This document shows positions 30,725 to 38,190 of a stretch of DNA of 64,000 nucleotides, piece after piece. The notes under the pieces were generated by a model. The model had not been told where the DNA came from. It ran no database searches and saw nothing but the letters and a program-made list of their open reading frames with translations. The stretch is from positions 62,001 through 126,000 of the IMG/VR virus record IMGVR_UViG_3300008117_000011. One strand, given 5' to 3'. Source of the stretch: a virus. Made by a program: the position numbers and the translations under genes. The stretch's first letter is position 1; each line of letters opens with the position of its first letter.

Positions 30725-31420
30725 ATGAGAAAAATTAATAAAAATTCAAGAAGAGGTGTTGTTAACCTATTTGCTGATTTTATTCTTACAAAAATTGACA
30801 AAAAAGAAAATTCAATAATCCAGGTTACAGATTGTGAATCTTTTATGGTTGTTCACGGACTTACAACTTCAAAGGACGTACTTGATTTAGAGAAAATTAA
30901 ATCAGATTTTACCGAATGGTTTAGTGATATACTTTCAGAGGTTGGTATTGAAAGGTTAAATACAATTGATATTATCCGGTATAATCAAGAAATAAATAAT
31001 ATTGAGAAGGGTTGGATTAATGTAAACAAGGATGTCTTTGTTGATGAACCAGAACCGATTTTTGAACTGTCGGTATCATCTGAATTCCCATATGGCTATA
31101 GTTTAAATTGTGGGAGACTTATGACTTATTACTCCCACTATATTTTTAATCATATGTATAGTTTAATGGATGTTAATAACTTGGATTTCTTTTTTACAAA
31201 AGAACAGGACGATAATGAGGATTTTAAAATTAAAATCGTTTCAAACACAAAACAGAATATAAAAGAAATAAAATCATTAATTTTAGACGTATTTAATTTT
31301 AATTTAGAAGAGTTTAAAACAAAAATTGGTAACTATGATATTATGCAAGATATGTTGTTTCCAGACAAAGAAAAACCATATACCAAACAAGATATGTTAG
31401 AACATATAATTCTATTTTAA
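30725..31420 (+). CDS. Hypothetical protein, 231 aa
   Basis: Starts MRKINKNSRRGVVNLFADF with a basic leader, then mixed alpha/beta. No recognised motif. A strong terminator follows at once. Confidence 0.7.
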   Translation: MRKINKNSRRGVVNLFADFILTKIDKKENSIIQVTDCESFMVVHGLTTSKDVLDLEKIKSDFTEWFSDILSEVGIERLNTIDIIRYNQEINNIEKGWINVNKDVFVDEPEPIFELSVSSEFPYGYSLNCGRLMTYYSHYIFNHMYSLMDVNNLDFFFTKEQDDNEDFKIKIVSNTKQNIKEIKSLILDVFNFNLEEFKTKIGNYDIMQDMLFPDKEKPYTKQDMLEHIILF

Positions 31421-31425
31421 ATAAC

Positions 31426-31450
31426 AAACCCCACTTTAAGTGGGGTTTTT
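31426..31450 (+). terminator. Intrinsic terminator with AAACCCCAC stem
   Basis: Stem AAACCCCAC/GTGGGGTTT with a 5-base loop and T5 after. The leading 22 bases are also found at the 17026 terminator. It separates convergent genes ending at 31420 and 31453. Confidence 0.85.
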
Positions 31451-31452
31451 AA

Positions 31453-31737
31453 TTATCCATTAATAAAGGATTTTATAATTTCAAACCCTTCATTTATGTC
31501 CTCAAAATCTCTTTCAGGAGCATAAAGTTCTGTCACCGGGTTTTCTTCTGGTGATTCAATAAGCATAAAGGCTGGAACATATTCATTTTCTGTGACCTCA
31601 ACAAACAAATTATATTCTTCTTCATACTCGTGAATGTCGCGATCAACAAATGGTATGTCTTCCTTCTCTAACATTTCTTTAAGATCCACACAAAAGGGAC
31701 ATCCTTTCATTGTAAACAAAACAGCTACCTTATCCAT
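31453..31737 (-). CDS. Glutaredoxin-like protein
   Basis: 94 residues, thioredoxin fold. Active site CPFC (Cys13, Cys16), the cis-Pro in EYVPAFM, and an acidic C-terminus. It starts inside the end of the thioredoxin gene, so both are made together. Likely reduces ribonucleotide reductase or other phage enzymes. Confidence 0.92.
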   Translation of the reverse strand: MDKVAVLFTMKGCPFCVDLKEMLEKEDIPFVDRDIHEYEEEYNLFVEVTENEYVPAFMLIESPEENPVTELYAPERDFEDINEGFEIIKSFING

Positions 31738-32044
31738 TTATTAAATTATTTAACATTCCTTTTATGTGTCCTTCTTGTAACATACCAACTTTTGTTTCAA
31801 CAAGTTGACCATTGCTAAACACCTTAACTGTTGGTATACTTCTAATACCAAGCTCTCCGGCTAGTTCTCTGTTGCTATCTACGTCCATTGTATACATTTG
31901 CACTCCAGACTGATTTTCTTTAGCCACAGATTCAAATACTGGTTTCATCATTCTGCATGGTCCGCACCACTGGGCCCAGAACTCAACAATTACTTTTTCA
32001 CCATTTGTGATTTTTTCTTTTAATTCTTTTGTGTTAATTTCCAT
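31730..32044 (-). CDS. trxA: Thioredoxin
   Basis: 104 residues with the classic active site WCGPC (26-30) and cis-Pro in SIPTVKVF. A normal-length thioredoxin. Overlaps the glutaredoxin by 8 bases and the upstream gene by 11 bases. Electron donor for phage or host enzymes; T7 uses host thioredoxin as a polymerase processivity factor, which is one alternative role. Confidence 0.94.
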   Translation of the reverse strand: MEINTKELKEKITNGEKVIVEFWAQWCGPCRMMKPVFESVAKENQSGVQMYTMDVDSNRELAGELGIRSIPTVKVFSNGQLVETKVGMLQEGHIKGMLNNLING

Positions 32045-32387
32045 TTTCTTCTTTTAATTTTAATAATGTTTTTATAAAAAATTTGGCTTCTTGTAGTTTG
32101 TCAGGTGTAAAGTATAATTTTGACCTATAACTTAACTCAGCTAAATCTTTTTTTGATAAATATAAGAAAATATTTGATTTGTTTTTAAGAATACAATCAA
32201 TATATCTTACTTCACCATTATATTCGGATAAATTACAATATTCTAGAGTAAAGTTTTTTTCAAGAAGTAATTCTGGTGTAATTTTAAGTCCGGTCAAAAT
32301 ATTCATTTGTGAATATAAGATTTTTTCTTTATCATAAATAGATTTTAAAAAATCTTCCTCTTTTTCAAAATAAAATTTTCTTTCCAT
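32034..32387 (-). CDS. Hypothetical protein, 117 aa
   Basis: Charged alpha/beta protein (MERKFYFEKEEDFLKSIYDKE) with a Leu-rich helix at the C-terminus. Unknown function; operon with the redox genes. Confidence 0.68.
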   Translation of the reverse strand: MERKFYFEKEEDFLKSIYDKEKILYSQMNILTGLKITPELLLEKNFTLEYCNLSEYNGEVRYIDCILKNKSNIFLYLSKKDLAELSYRSKLYFTPDKLQEAKFFIKTLLKLKEENGN

Positions 32388-32405
32388 AAAAGAATTATAA
32401 GAAAC

Positions 32406-32693
32406 TTAATTTAAAATTATATCCCCAAATTTTGTTTTTTGAACAATCTTACTTAAATTATCTTCTTTTTCTGGTGTATCGTGAAATTTAAGTTCTAGAA
32501 CAACATCAATTATTTGTTCTCTAGTTAGAGTTATATCTTTATCTTCAAGATAATTTTGTTCACATTTCTCACGTAGTTTGTCGTAGAAAGTATCTCTTTG
32601 TAATTCACCAATTAGTTGCATCAAATCATTTGGGTTTGTCTCAAAAAACCTAATAAGTTGATTTATGTAAATTTCTACGTCAATGTTTTTCAT
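32406..32693 (-). CDS. Hypothetical protein, 95 aa
   Basis: Start at MKNIDVEIYINQ (32693), 1 base after the LRR protein stop at 32695. Acidic helical protein. Unknown function. Confidence 0.68.
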   Translation of the reverse strand: MKNIDVEIYINQLIRFFETNPNDLMQLIGELQRDTFYDKLREKCEQNYLEDKDITLTREQIIDVVLELKFHDTPEKEDNLSKIVQKTKFGDIILN

Positions 32694-32694
32694 A

Positions 32695-34641
32695 TCAATC
32701 AAAAGCTGCACAGTGACGTTTCATTTCAGCAGGGAAGTTAATTTCCCAGAAATCATCTGAAACATCCATATATTGTGTAATGTCTTTTGGTAAGGTTTCT
32801 GTATTAATATTAGATCCCATAACTGAAACGAAATCAAGACAAGTTAAATTACCAACCGATGCTGGAAGTGTAGTTAATTCTTTATTGTTTGTCAAGTTAA
32901 GGAATGCGAGTTGTCTACAATTACCAATTTCTTCTGGTAATTCTCTAATGATATTATCACATACAAGGGTTCCTAATGATGTGAATTTTCCAATTGAGCT
33001 TGGTATTTCCAATATAACATCGTCTTTAGATTTGTTCTCAATTTGAAGGAACAAGACGTTATCCGGAATTAAATCAAATAATTCGTTAAGACCAAATAGT
33101 CTTGCAAATTTAGCGTTAGTATCATTTGGATATGCGATTGGAACAAAGCTTGGGTCAAACCCAGTTTCAAGCTCATTAGCAAATTTGTTTTTAAGACTCT
33201 TATAGTATGGTCTCATTTCTTTACTAAGAATAACCTCCATATCATTTTCATTCAAATCTTTAAGTGATTTTGTAAGAAGTTTTTCTTTCTTCTTTGAAAT
33301 GTAATATGACATTGCACTTTGACTTAACTTTCTTACCATTCCGGCTGAAAGCTCGTTTCCAAGACCAATATATTTCTTTTGTAATTCTTCAGGGAGGTTT
33401 CCGAATGTCTCGTCACCATTTGACATATTTCTAAAGTCAGGTCCTCTTAACTCCATCCATAGTTCAACTTCTTGTTCGTTTCCAAGTTCACTAATAGGAT
33501 TTGTTGTTTTTAAGTTATAAGACTTATATTTTTGTAGTTTTTCCATATCCTCGTTTGAATATGGTTTTGCTTTAAAATAATCCTCTTTACCTTTAAGGAC
33601 CGGGATTTTAGTTAATATTTCTTTCCAAGGAATAACTGTGGATCCAGCGAATCTTCCAGAGTTAGTTCCGTCAGCAAGTCGCATATCACCATATTTATCA
33701 ACTAAGATAACCGAAGCATAATCTGTCGCTGTTGCAGGAAGTGTTTTATTAATTATATAATATAATGTAAGGTTTTGATTCAAACGATAGTTGTAATAAT
33801 AATTTGAGGATCCTTCCCAAGATGTACACCATCTTCTGTCTGGTGCGTATTTTTTTCTAATATTAATACATTTGTGTTTTTCATCCGGAGCAAAAATTAA
33901 CACATCATCATCTTCATATGCAATATTTACATCGCTTGTATCAACCTCCGGAACATCATATTCACTTTCTTCCATTGGTGTGTAACCATCAACAATATGT
34001 TCAAACTCTTCAAATGTCATAAAATTACTTAACTTAGCAGTAAGTGGTATTGTTTCAAAGTGTCTGACAAATCTTTTAACCCTTGGGATTATTGTCGTCA
34101 TAACATCTTCATCTGGGAGTTCTTTATGGAATTTTTCAGCTATTGTTAGAACGAATTCATTTAACCCTTGGCTATTGAATTTACCAAAGTGTTTATTAAC
34201 AAGACCATTTAGTTCAGCTGGTGAATATGAGGTCACATCTTTTTTAAATTCTTTTGATTTTGTTAAATGCGTTTTTAATTCAAAAAACTTTTTGATATTT
34301 AGTTTAGTTAGTTGTAAGTCAGCACCCTTGTGTTTTGTAATATAATCCTGGACAATACCTTCAAAATCTTTTTTAGATTTTTGTTTAGTTTGTTTATCAG
34401 CAATCAAACTTTTTAATTTTTCATACGGATGCTTAAAGATATCTTTGTCTTCATTTGCAAGTGCACTTTTAAATCTTTCAAAGTCAGCAATTGTTTTTCT
34501 TATGTCTTCTTCACTATCTTCAGTTTCTTTCTCAAACTTTGATATAAGTTTTTTAATTGTTGATTCCGGATATTCAAGTAATATCTTTTTTATGTTAACG
34601 TTTTCTTTAACAACGTTTGATAATAAATTAACTAATCCCAT
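32695..34641 (-). CDS. WCT-domain protein 3 with leucine-rich repeats, 648 aa
   Basis: N-terminal half: charged helices (about 1-210; leader MGLVNLLSNVVKENVNIKKI). The WCT core is at 240-320 (DVLIFAPDEKHKC...DRRWCTSWEG, WCT at 271-273), followed by TLYYIINK and YASVILVDK. The C-terminal 100 residues contain about four leucine-rich repeats (LEIPSSIGKFTSLGTL, RELPEEIGNCRQLAFLNL, TTLPASVGNLTCLDFV). LRR of the LPxxIGxLxxL kind are common in Bacteroidota and eukaryotes but rare in phages. The function is unknown; binding of protein is likely for the LRR part. Confidence 0.8.
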   Translation of the reverse strand: MGLVNLLSNVVKENVNIKKILLEYPESTIKKLISKFEKETEDSEEDIRKTIADFERFKSALANEDKDIFKHPYEKLKSLIADKQTKQKSKKDFEGIVQDYITKHKGADLQLTKLNIKKFFELKTHLTKSKEFKKDVTSYSPAELNGLVNKHFGKFNSQGLNEFVLTIAEKFHKELPDEDVMTTIIPRVKRFVRHFETIPLTAKLSNFMTFEEFEHIVDGYTPMEESEYDVPEVDTSDVNIAYEDDDVLIFAPDEKHKCINIRKKYAPDRRWCTSWEGSSNYYYNYRLNQNLTLYYIINKTLPATATDYASVILVDKYGDMRLADGTNSGRFAGSTVIPWKEILTKIPVLKGKEDYFKAKPYSNEDMEKLQKYKSYNLKTTNPISELGNEQEVELWMELRGPDFRNMSNGDETFGNLPEELQKKYIGLGNELSAGMVRKLSQSAMSYYISKKKEKLLTKSLKDLNENDMEVILSKEMRPYYKSLKNKFANELETGFDPSFVPIAYPNDTNAKFARLFGLNELFDLIPDNVLFLQIENKSKDDVILEIPSSIGKFTSLGTLVCDNIIRELPEEIGNCRQLAFLNLTNNKELTTLPASVGNLTCLDFVSVMGSNINTETLPKDITQYMDVSDDFWEINFPAEMKRHCAAFD

Positions 34642-34653
34642 AATTGTTTTTTA

Positions 34654-34663
34654 TAATAAATAT
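34654..34663 (-). promoter_or_regulatory. ATATTTATTA motif ahead of LRR protein gene
   Basis: 12 bases before the ATG at 34641, in a 63-base divergent intergenic region. Confidence 0.5.
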
Positions 34664-34704
34664 TTAATTTTTAGAAAAAATATACATATTATATAATAAA
34701 GAAT

Positions 34705-34863
34705 ATGAAAAAGGAAGCAACAAAAGTTACTTGTAGTTCGTGTGGGACTGATAAGAATGTAAAAAGAACCCAAAATTTCTTATTTGTGTTTGGGGGTATA
34801 TTATTTACACTAGCAATTTATGGGTTAGTATCGTTAATATATGATGTTAAATCATTGTTTTAA
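34705..34863 (+). CDS. Zinc-knuckle membrane protein, 52 aa
   Basis: N-terminal CxxC (TCSSCGTDKNVK) followed by a transmembrane span (FLFVFGGILFTLAIYGLVSLI). The frame is coherent and ends within the last codons of the DnaJ gene on the other strand. Only one CxxC is visible, so metal binding would need dimerisation. Confidence 0.6.
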   Translation: MKKEATKVTCSSCGTDKNVKRTQNFLFVFGGILFTLAIYGLVSLIYDVKSLF

Positions 34864-35795
34864 TCACGATCATATTTAAGATGTTGATTAATAATTAAAT
34901 CACCAATAATCTCTGTCTTATATCCTTTACCTTTAACTCTCAAGGGTATTGATGTATCAATCTTTTTTGGAAATTTTATATTAAGCTCACCATCCGGGTG
35001 TGGTATTTTAAATGAATCATTTTTAAAATCTTCAAGTGTTAAAAATGAATTATAAATTAGATTATTTCCAAACTTTTCAAAATTATTTTCACTATATATT
35101 TTAATTCTAACAACAAGATCACCATAAAGACCATTTCTGAAATCACCCACTTCTTTTAATCTTAAAAATTGACCATCATCAACTCCGTGAGGTAAATTAA
35201 TATCAATGCTTTTCATTTCATCTTTACTTGTTGTCCCAGCACAAACAAAACAAGGATTTATTAGAATCTCACCCCTACCACCACATTGACCACAGTCTGT
35301 TGCCACCAGTTGGATAAATCCACCAATGTTTATTTGATTTACTTGTTGTCCTCTACCTTGACATCCAGGACAAACTCTTTTATCCCCACCAGATCCATTA
35401 CAAGTTTCACATTTAATTTTTCTTTTAAACGTAAATGTCTTTTTACCACCTAAGTATGATTCAATGGTTCCAATGTTTAAATCAATATTTGTTGTATGTG
35501 CTCTTGGTTGTTGTCTTTGTTGACCAAAAAAATTACTAAACATTTCATTAAAGGAAAAGTCACCACCCATACCACCCATGCCGCCAAACGGATTCTTTCT
35601 TTGGACATCATATCGTTTTCGTTTTTCCTCATCACCTATTGTGTCATACGCTAATGATATTTTTTTAAAAGTTTCCTCGTCCCCTCCTTTATCTGGATGA
35701 CTTTCTTTTGCTAACTTTCTATATACTTTTTTTATTTCGTCCTGGCTTGCGTCTTCCGCAACACCTAATACTGAATAGTAATCTTCTGTGTTCAT
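34860..35795 (-). CDS. dnaJ: DnaJ-type co-chaperone
   Basis: 311 residues. J domain at 1-68 with the HPD motif (His33-Pro34-Asp35), then a Gly/Phe-rich segment (NPFGGMGGMGGDFSF), then a zinc-finger region with CxxC pairs (CETCNGSG, CPGCQGRG, CGQCGGRG, CFVCAG), then C-terminal substrate-binding domains. It stimulates host DnaK. A full-length DnaJ in a phage may help head or fibre folding or replication-complex rearrangement. Confidence 0.95.
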   Translation of the reverse strand: MNTEDYYSVLGVAEDASQDEIKKVYRKLAKESHPDKGGDEETFKKISLAYDTIGDEEKRKRYDVQRKNPFGGMGGMGGDFSFNEMFSNFFGQQRQQPRAHTTNIDLNIGTIESYLGGKKTFTFKRKIKCETCNGSGGDKRVCPGCQGRGQQVNQINIGGFIQLVATDCGQCGGRGEILINPCFVCAGTTSKDEMKSIDINLPHGVDDGQFLRLKEVGDFRNGLYGDLVVRIKIYSENNFEKFGNNLIYNSFLTLEDFKNDSFKIPHPDGELNIKFPKKIDTSIPLRVKGKGYKTEIIGDLIINQHLKYDRD

Positions 35796-35826
35796 TTATT
35801 GTTTAAATTTTATATACTTATGTTAT

Positions 35827-36465
35827 ATGAAATATCTAGTTGTTCTTTTCAAAGATAAAAATAGGAAAAAAATAATAAATAAGTTTAAAACTTTTGAGCG
35901 GGCTAAAAACTTTTTTGATAGAAAGATAAGTGAAAATAAAGTTACTTTCAACAAATTAATTGAAAATGGTAAGAGTTGTAGTTTTGAACTTGGTATCTTA
36001 GAAAAAGGTTCTAATAACTTTGATTTATATTTTGTTAGGGACAATTTAGGTAGACAGGTTAAGGTAAGTCTTGATGATCCAGACTATAGGATAATTGAGG
36101 TCCAGGATTATTTTATTGAGGAACTTATTTTTGATATATCCAAAAACATTAAAATTTCTTTTGACTCTTTTGTTAAAACTTATCTACCTAAAACCGGGAT
36201 AAAACTTATATCAAAAATAAACCATAAGGTTGCTGTTCAAAACGATGATGACGTTTACCTTTTTTCATTAAAATCAGAATCTGATTGTTTAAGGTTTTTA
36301 AGGACTCTTGAGGGTTATATGTATGATAACAATCGTATGGACTGTATTATTGTTTCTGATTCATCTAAAGAACAAAAAAAATACCTTTACAATCTTTTAG
36401 AGTCTAAAGGTATTTCAAAAAAGGTATTATATCGTAGATCAACTACTTTTTTTACTGGTGAATAA
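35827..36465 (+). CDS. Hypothetical protein, 212 aa
   Basis: Start at MKYLVVLFKDKNRKK (35827). N-terminal alpha/beta domain with a basic segment, middle QNDDDVYLFSLKSESD, C-terminal RRSTTFFTGE. Divergent from dnaJ; the 3' end overlaps the minus-strand gene at 36439 by 27 bases (convergent). Unknown function. Confidence 0.7.
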   Translation: MKYLVVLFKDKNRKKIINKFKTFERAKNFFDRKISENKVTFNKLIENGKSCSFELGILEKGSNNFDLYFVRDNLGRQVKVSLDDPDYRIIEVQDYFIEELIFDISKNIKISFDSFVKTYLPKTGIKLISKINHKVAVQNDDDVYLFSLKSESDCLRFLRTLEGYMYDNNRMDCIIVSDSSKEQKKYLYNLLESKGISKKVLYRRSTTFFTGE

Positions 36466-36762
36466 GTTTTTCAATCTTTTACCAAGTGTTTTTTTCTCTT
36501 CTACTGGTTTTGCTACCGGTTCTTCTTCTTTTTTATATGAATTTTCAAGAATAAAGATTATTTCGGTACCAGAGATATCAATTTTTATTTGTGTCTCATC
36601 AATTTTAATATTCTTAAAATTTGATTTTACAAAATTAAAAGTTTGTTGATTAAGTTCGTAAATCAAAACAGATTTTGATGATGGGAATACTTTTTGAGCC
36701 CCATCAATAACTAAAGCTAAGTTTTCTAAGATTGAGTTAAAATCATTTTTATCCTCTGCCAT
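36439..36762 (-). CDS. Hypothetical protein, 107 aa
   Basis: Begins MAEDKNDFNSILENLA; alpha/beta core and a Lys-rich tail (KKTLGKRLKNLFTSKKSS). Overlaps the upstream gene by 37 bases, a larger overlap than usual. Unknown function. Confidence 0.66.
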   Translation of the reverse strand: MAEDKNDFNSILENLALVIDGAQKVFPSSKSVLIYELNQQTFNFVKSNFKNIKIDETQIKIDISGTEIIFILENSYKKEEEPVAKPVEEKKTLGKRLKNLFTSKKSS

Positions 36763-36920
36763 AGTGTTAATTTTTTTGGTTTATCCGGAACAATAGTATC
36801 CTTTTTAAAATTTTTTATCTGATTAATAAATTCAAGTTTTTCTCGTTCAAGAGCTTCTTGGTCTTTCTTAATCTCGTTCTGTAACCACTTCATCTGTGTT
36901 TCTTTGTTCTTCATCACCAA
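36726..36920 (-). CDS. Hypothetical coiled-coil protein, 64 aa
   Basis: Helical, charged (KWLQNEIKKDQEALEREKLEF), with a basic C-terminus (KLTLWQRIKMILTQS). Its basic tail resembles that of the 36439 product (KRLKNLFTSKK). Unknown function. Confidence 0.62.
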   Translation of the reverse strand: MVMKNKETQMKWLQNEIKKDQEALEREKLEFINQIKNFKKDTIVPDKPKKLTLWQRIKMILTQS

Positions 36921-37299
36921 TATCTAAATTAAATTGATTAAGTTCAAATTTTAAAGTTTGTAGTTTATCCAAATCTTGTTTTTCAAATATCTTTTTTAAC
37001 TCTTCAACTTTATTAACAAATAGTAGTTGTTTTTGTTCAATCTCTTTATTATACTCAATAATTCCTTTGATGTTTGAAATTGTTAGATTTGTTTCCTCCT
37101 CATTAAAATCTGAAACAAATGATATTAATCTTACATCGTTACTGTTTTTTTCTTGTTCTACAACTTTTCCTTCAGTGATATACTTTTTTGGTATTTTCCA
37201 CCCAGATGGTATTTCAACATCAAAACTCAAATAGGTCTTCAATTTTCGTATTGACTTTAGGTAAGGAAATATAAGTTCTACTTCTTTATAGAATGTCAT
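36868..37299 (-). CDS. Hypothetical protein, 143 aa
   Basis: N-terminal beta-type part (MTFYKEVELIFPYLKSIRKLK) followed by a long coiled coil (about 90-130). Overlaps the next gene by 53 bases. Unknown function. Confidence 0.66.
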   Translation of the reverse strand: MTFYKEVELIFPYLKSIRKLKTYLSFDVEIPSGWKIPKKYITEGKVVEQEKNSNDVRLISFVSDFNEEETNLTISNIKGIIEYNKEIEQKQLLFVNKVEELKKIFEKQDLDKLQTLKFELNQFNLDIGDEEQRNTDEVVTERD

Positions 37300-37305
37300 C
37301 TCAAT

Positions 37306-37491
37306 TTAGTTTAAAATATAGGTTATTATGTAAGATAAAAAAATACCAAAGAATATATTCTCTGTTCTGGTAAATTCTAGTTTTTTAGGTGGATTACTAA
37401 ATAATCCAAGTAAAAATGTTAGAATTGGTTTAATAACACCAAAAACAGAGAATATAAATAAGAATAGAAATATGTTATCTATCTTTAACAT
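37306..37491 (-). CDS. Small membrane protein, 61 aa
   Basis: Two hydrophobic segments (FLFLFIFSVFGVIKPIL and FFGIFLSYIITYIL). Lies 1 base after the histone-like gene. Unknown role. Confidence 0.66.
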   Translation of the reverse strand: MLKIDNIFLFLFIFSVFGVIKPILTFLLGLFSNPPKKLEFTRTENIFFGIFLSYIITYILN

Positions 37492-37492
37492 A

Positions 37493-37666
37493 TTATTTTT
37501 TTCTCTCTTCTAGGATTTCAGATCTTAGTACTTTTAAAAGTTCTCTTAGTTCCTGTGATGTTTTTCTAACTCTGGTTCCGGCAGTTTTATTACCTTTTTC
37601 AAACTTTTCGTGATCAAAACTAAGTGTTTCAACCAATGTTTTAATTTTTTGTAATGTCGTTTCCAT
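37493..37666 (-). CDS. Histone-H1-like protein, 57 aa
   Basis: A 57-residue basic helical protein containing FEKGNKTAGTRVRKTSQELR, matching the EKGNKAAGTRxRKxLxxL pattern of the small histone-H1/Hc1-like proteins of Bacteroidota. Those host proteins are thought to bind DNA. A phage copy could compact its DNA in the head or compete with the host chromatin protein. It is shorter than many relatives but has the diagnostic core. Confidence 0.75.
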   Translation of the reverse strand: METTLQKIKTLVETLSFDHEKFEKGNKTAGTRVRKTSQELRELLKVLRSEILEERKK

Positions 37667-37690
37667 TTTTTATTTTTTATTTGTTTTTAT

Positions 37691-38143
37691 TTATACTATA
37701 TAAACCATATTCGTATCAAGTGATTTATATATAGTTAGTATAATGTCTAAGTCGGATTTTGTAAATGATGTATTTAAATTAAATGTTTCATTTAGGAATG
37801 TGGATATTGAGTCTCTAACTTTTTTTTCTGACTGTCTATAAAATATCTCATTGAAAAATTCAATAAAATACGCTAAGTGGTCACCATTTATATTAAAGAT
37901 AATATTCTCTCTCTCAAAGTTTTCAATATTCTTTTTCCAACACCACATAAAATGATTTTGTTTATCCTCTTCCGACATTTCGGATGTTTCACCAAGATAG
38001 GTTTCGTTAACTATTTTATTTAGTCCGTAAGAGAAGTCAAAGAAAAGTTCTAGTTTTTCAAAACATATGTTATTTGATTTAAACCAGACATCAATCTCAT
38101 CGTTTCCGAGTGGTGATGTTATATAATTAAAAAAATTCTCCAT
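37691..38143 (-). CDS. Hypothetical protein, 150 aa
   Basis: Acidic, helical (MENFFNYITSPLGNDEID). The ATG at 38143 lies in the 3' arm of a 9-bp hairpin (38138-38160), which may block initiation. Unknown function. Confidence 0.7.
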   Translation of the reverse strand: MENFFNYITSPLGNDEIDVWFKSNNICFEKLELFFDFSYGLNKIVNETYLGETSEMSEEDKQNHFMWCWKKNIENFERENIIFNINGDHLAYFIEFFNEIFYRQSEKKVRDSISTFLNETFNLNTSFTKSDLDIILTIYKSLDTNMVYIV

Positions 38144-38160
38144 AGAGTTTGTCTATGGAG
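38138..38160 (-). promoter_or_regulatory. Hairpin sequestering a start codon
   Basis: Perfect 9-bp stem CTCCATAGA/TCTATGGAG around a 5-base loop. On the transcript the ATG of the 37691-38143 gene is within the second arm. A hairpin of this kind can make translation depend on a protein, temperature or upstream ribosomes. Confidence 0.6.
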
Positions 38161-38190
38161 AAATAATAATTAATTATATGGTAATGTAAA

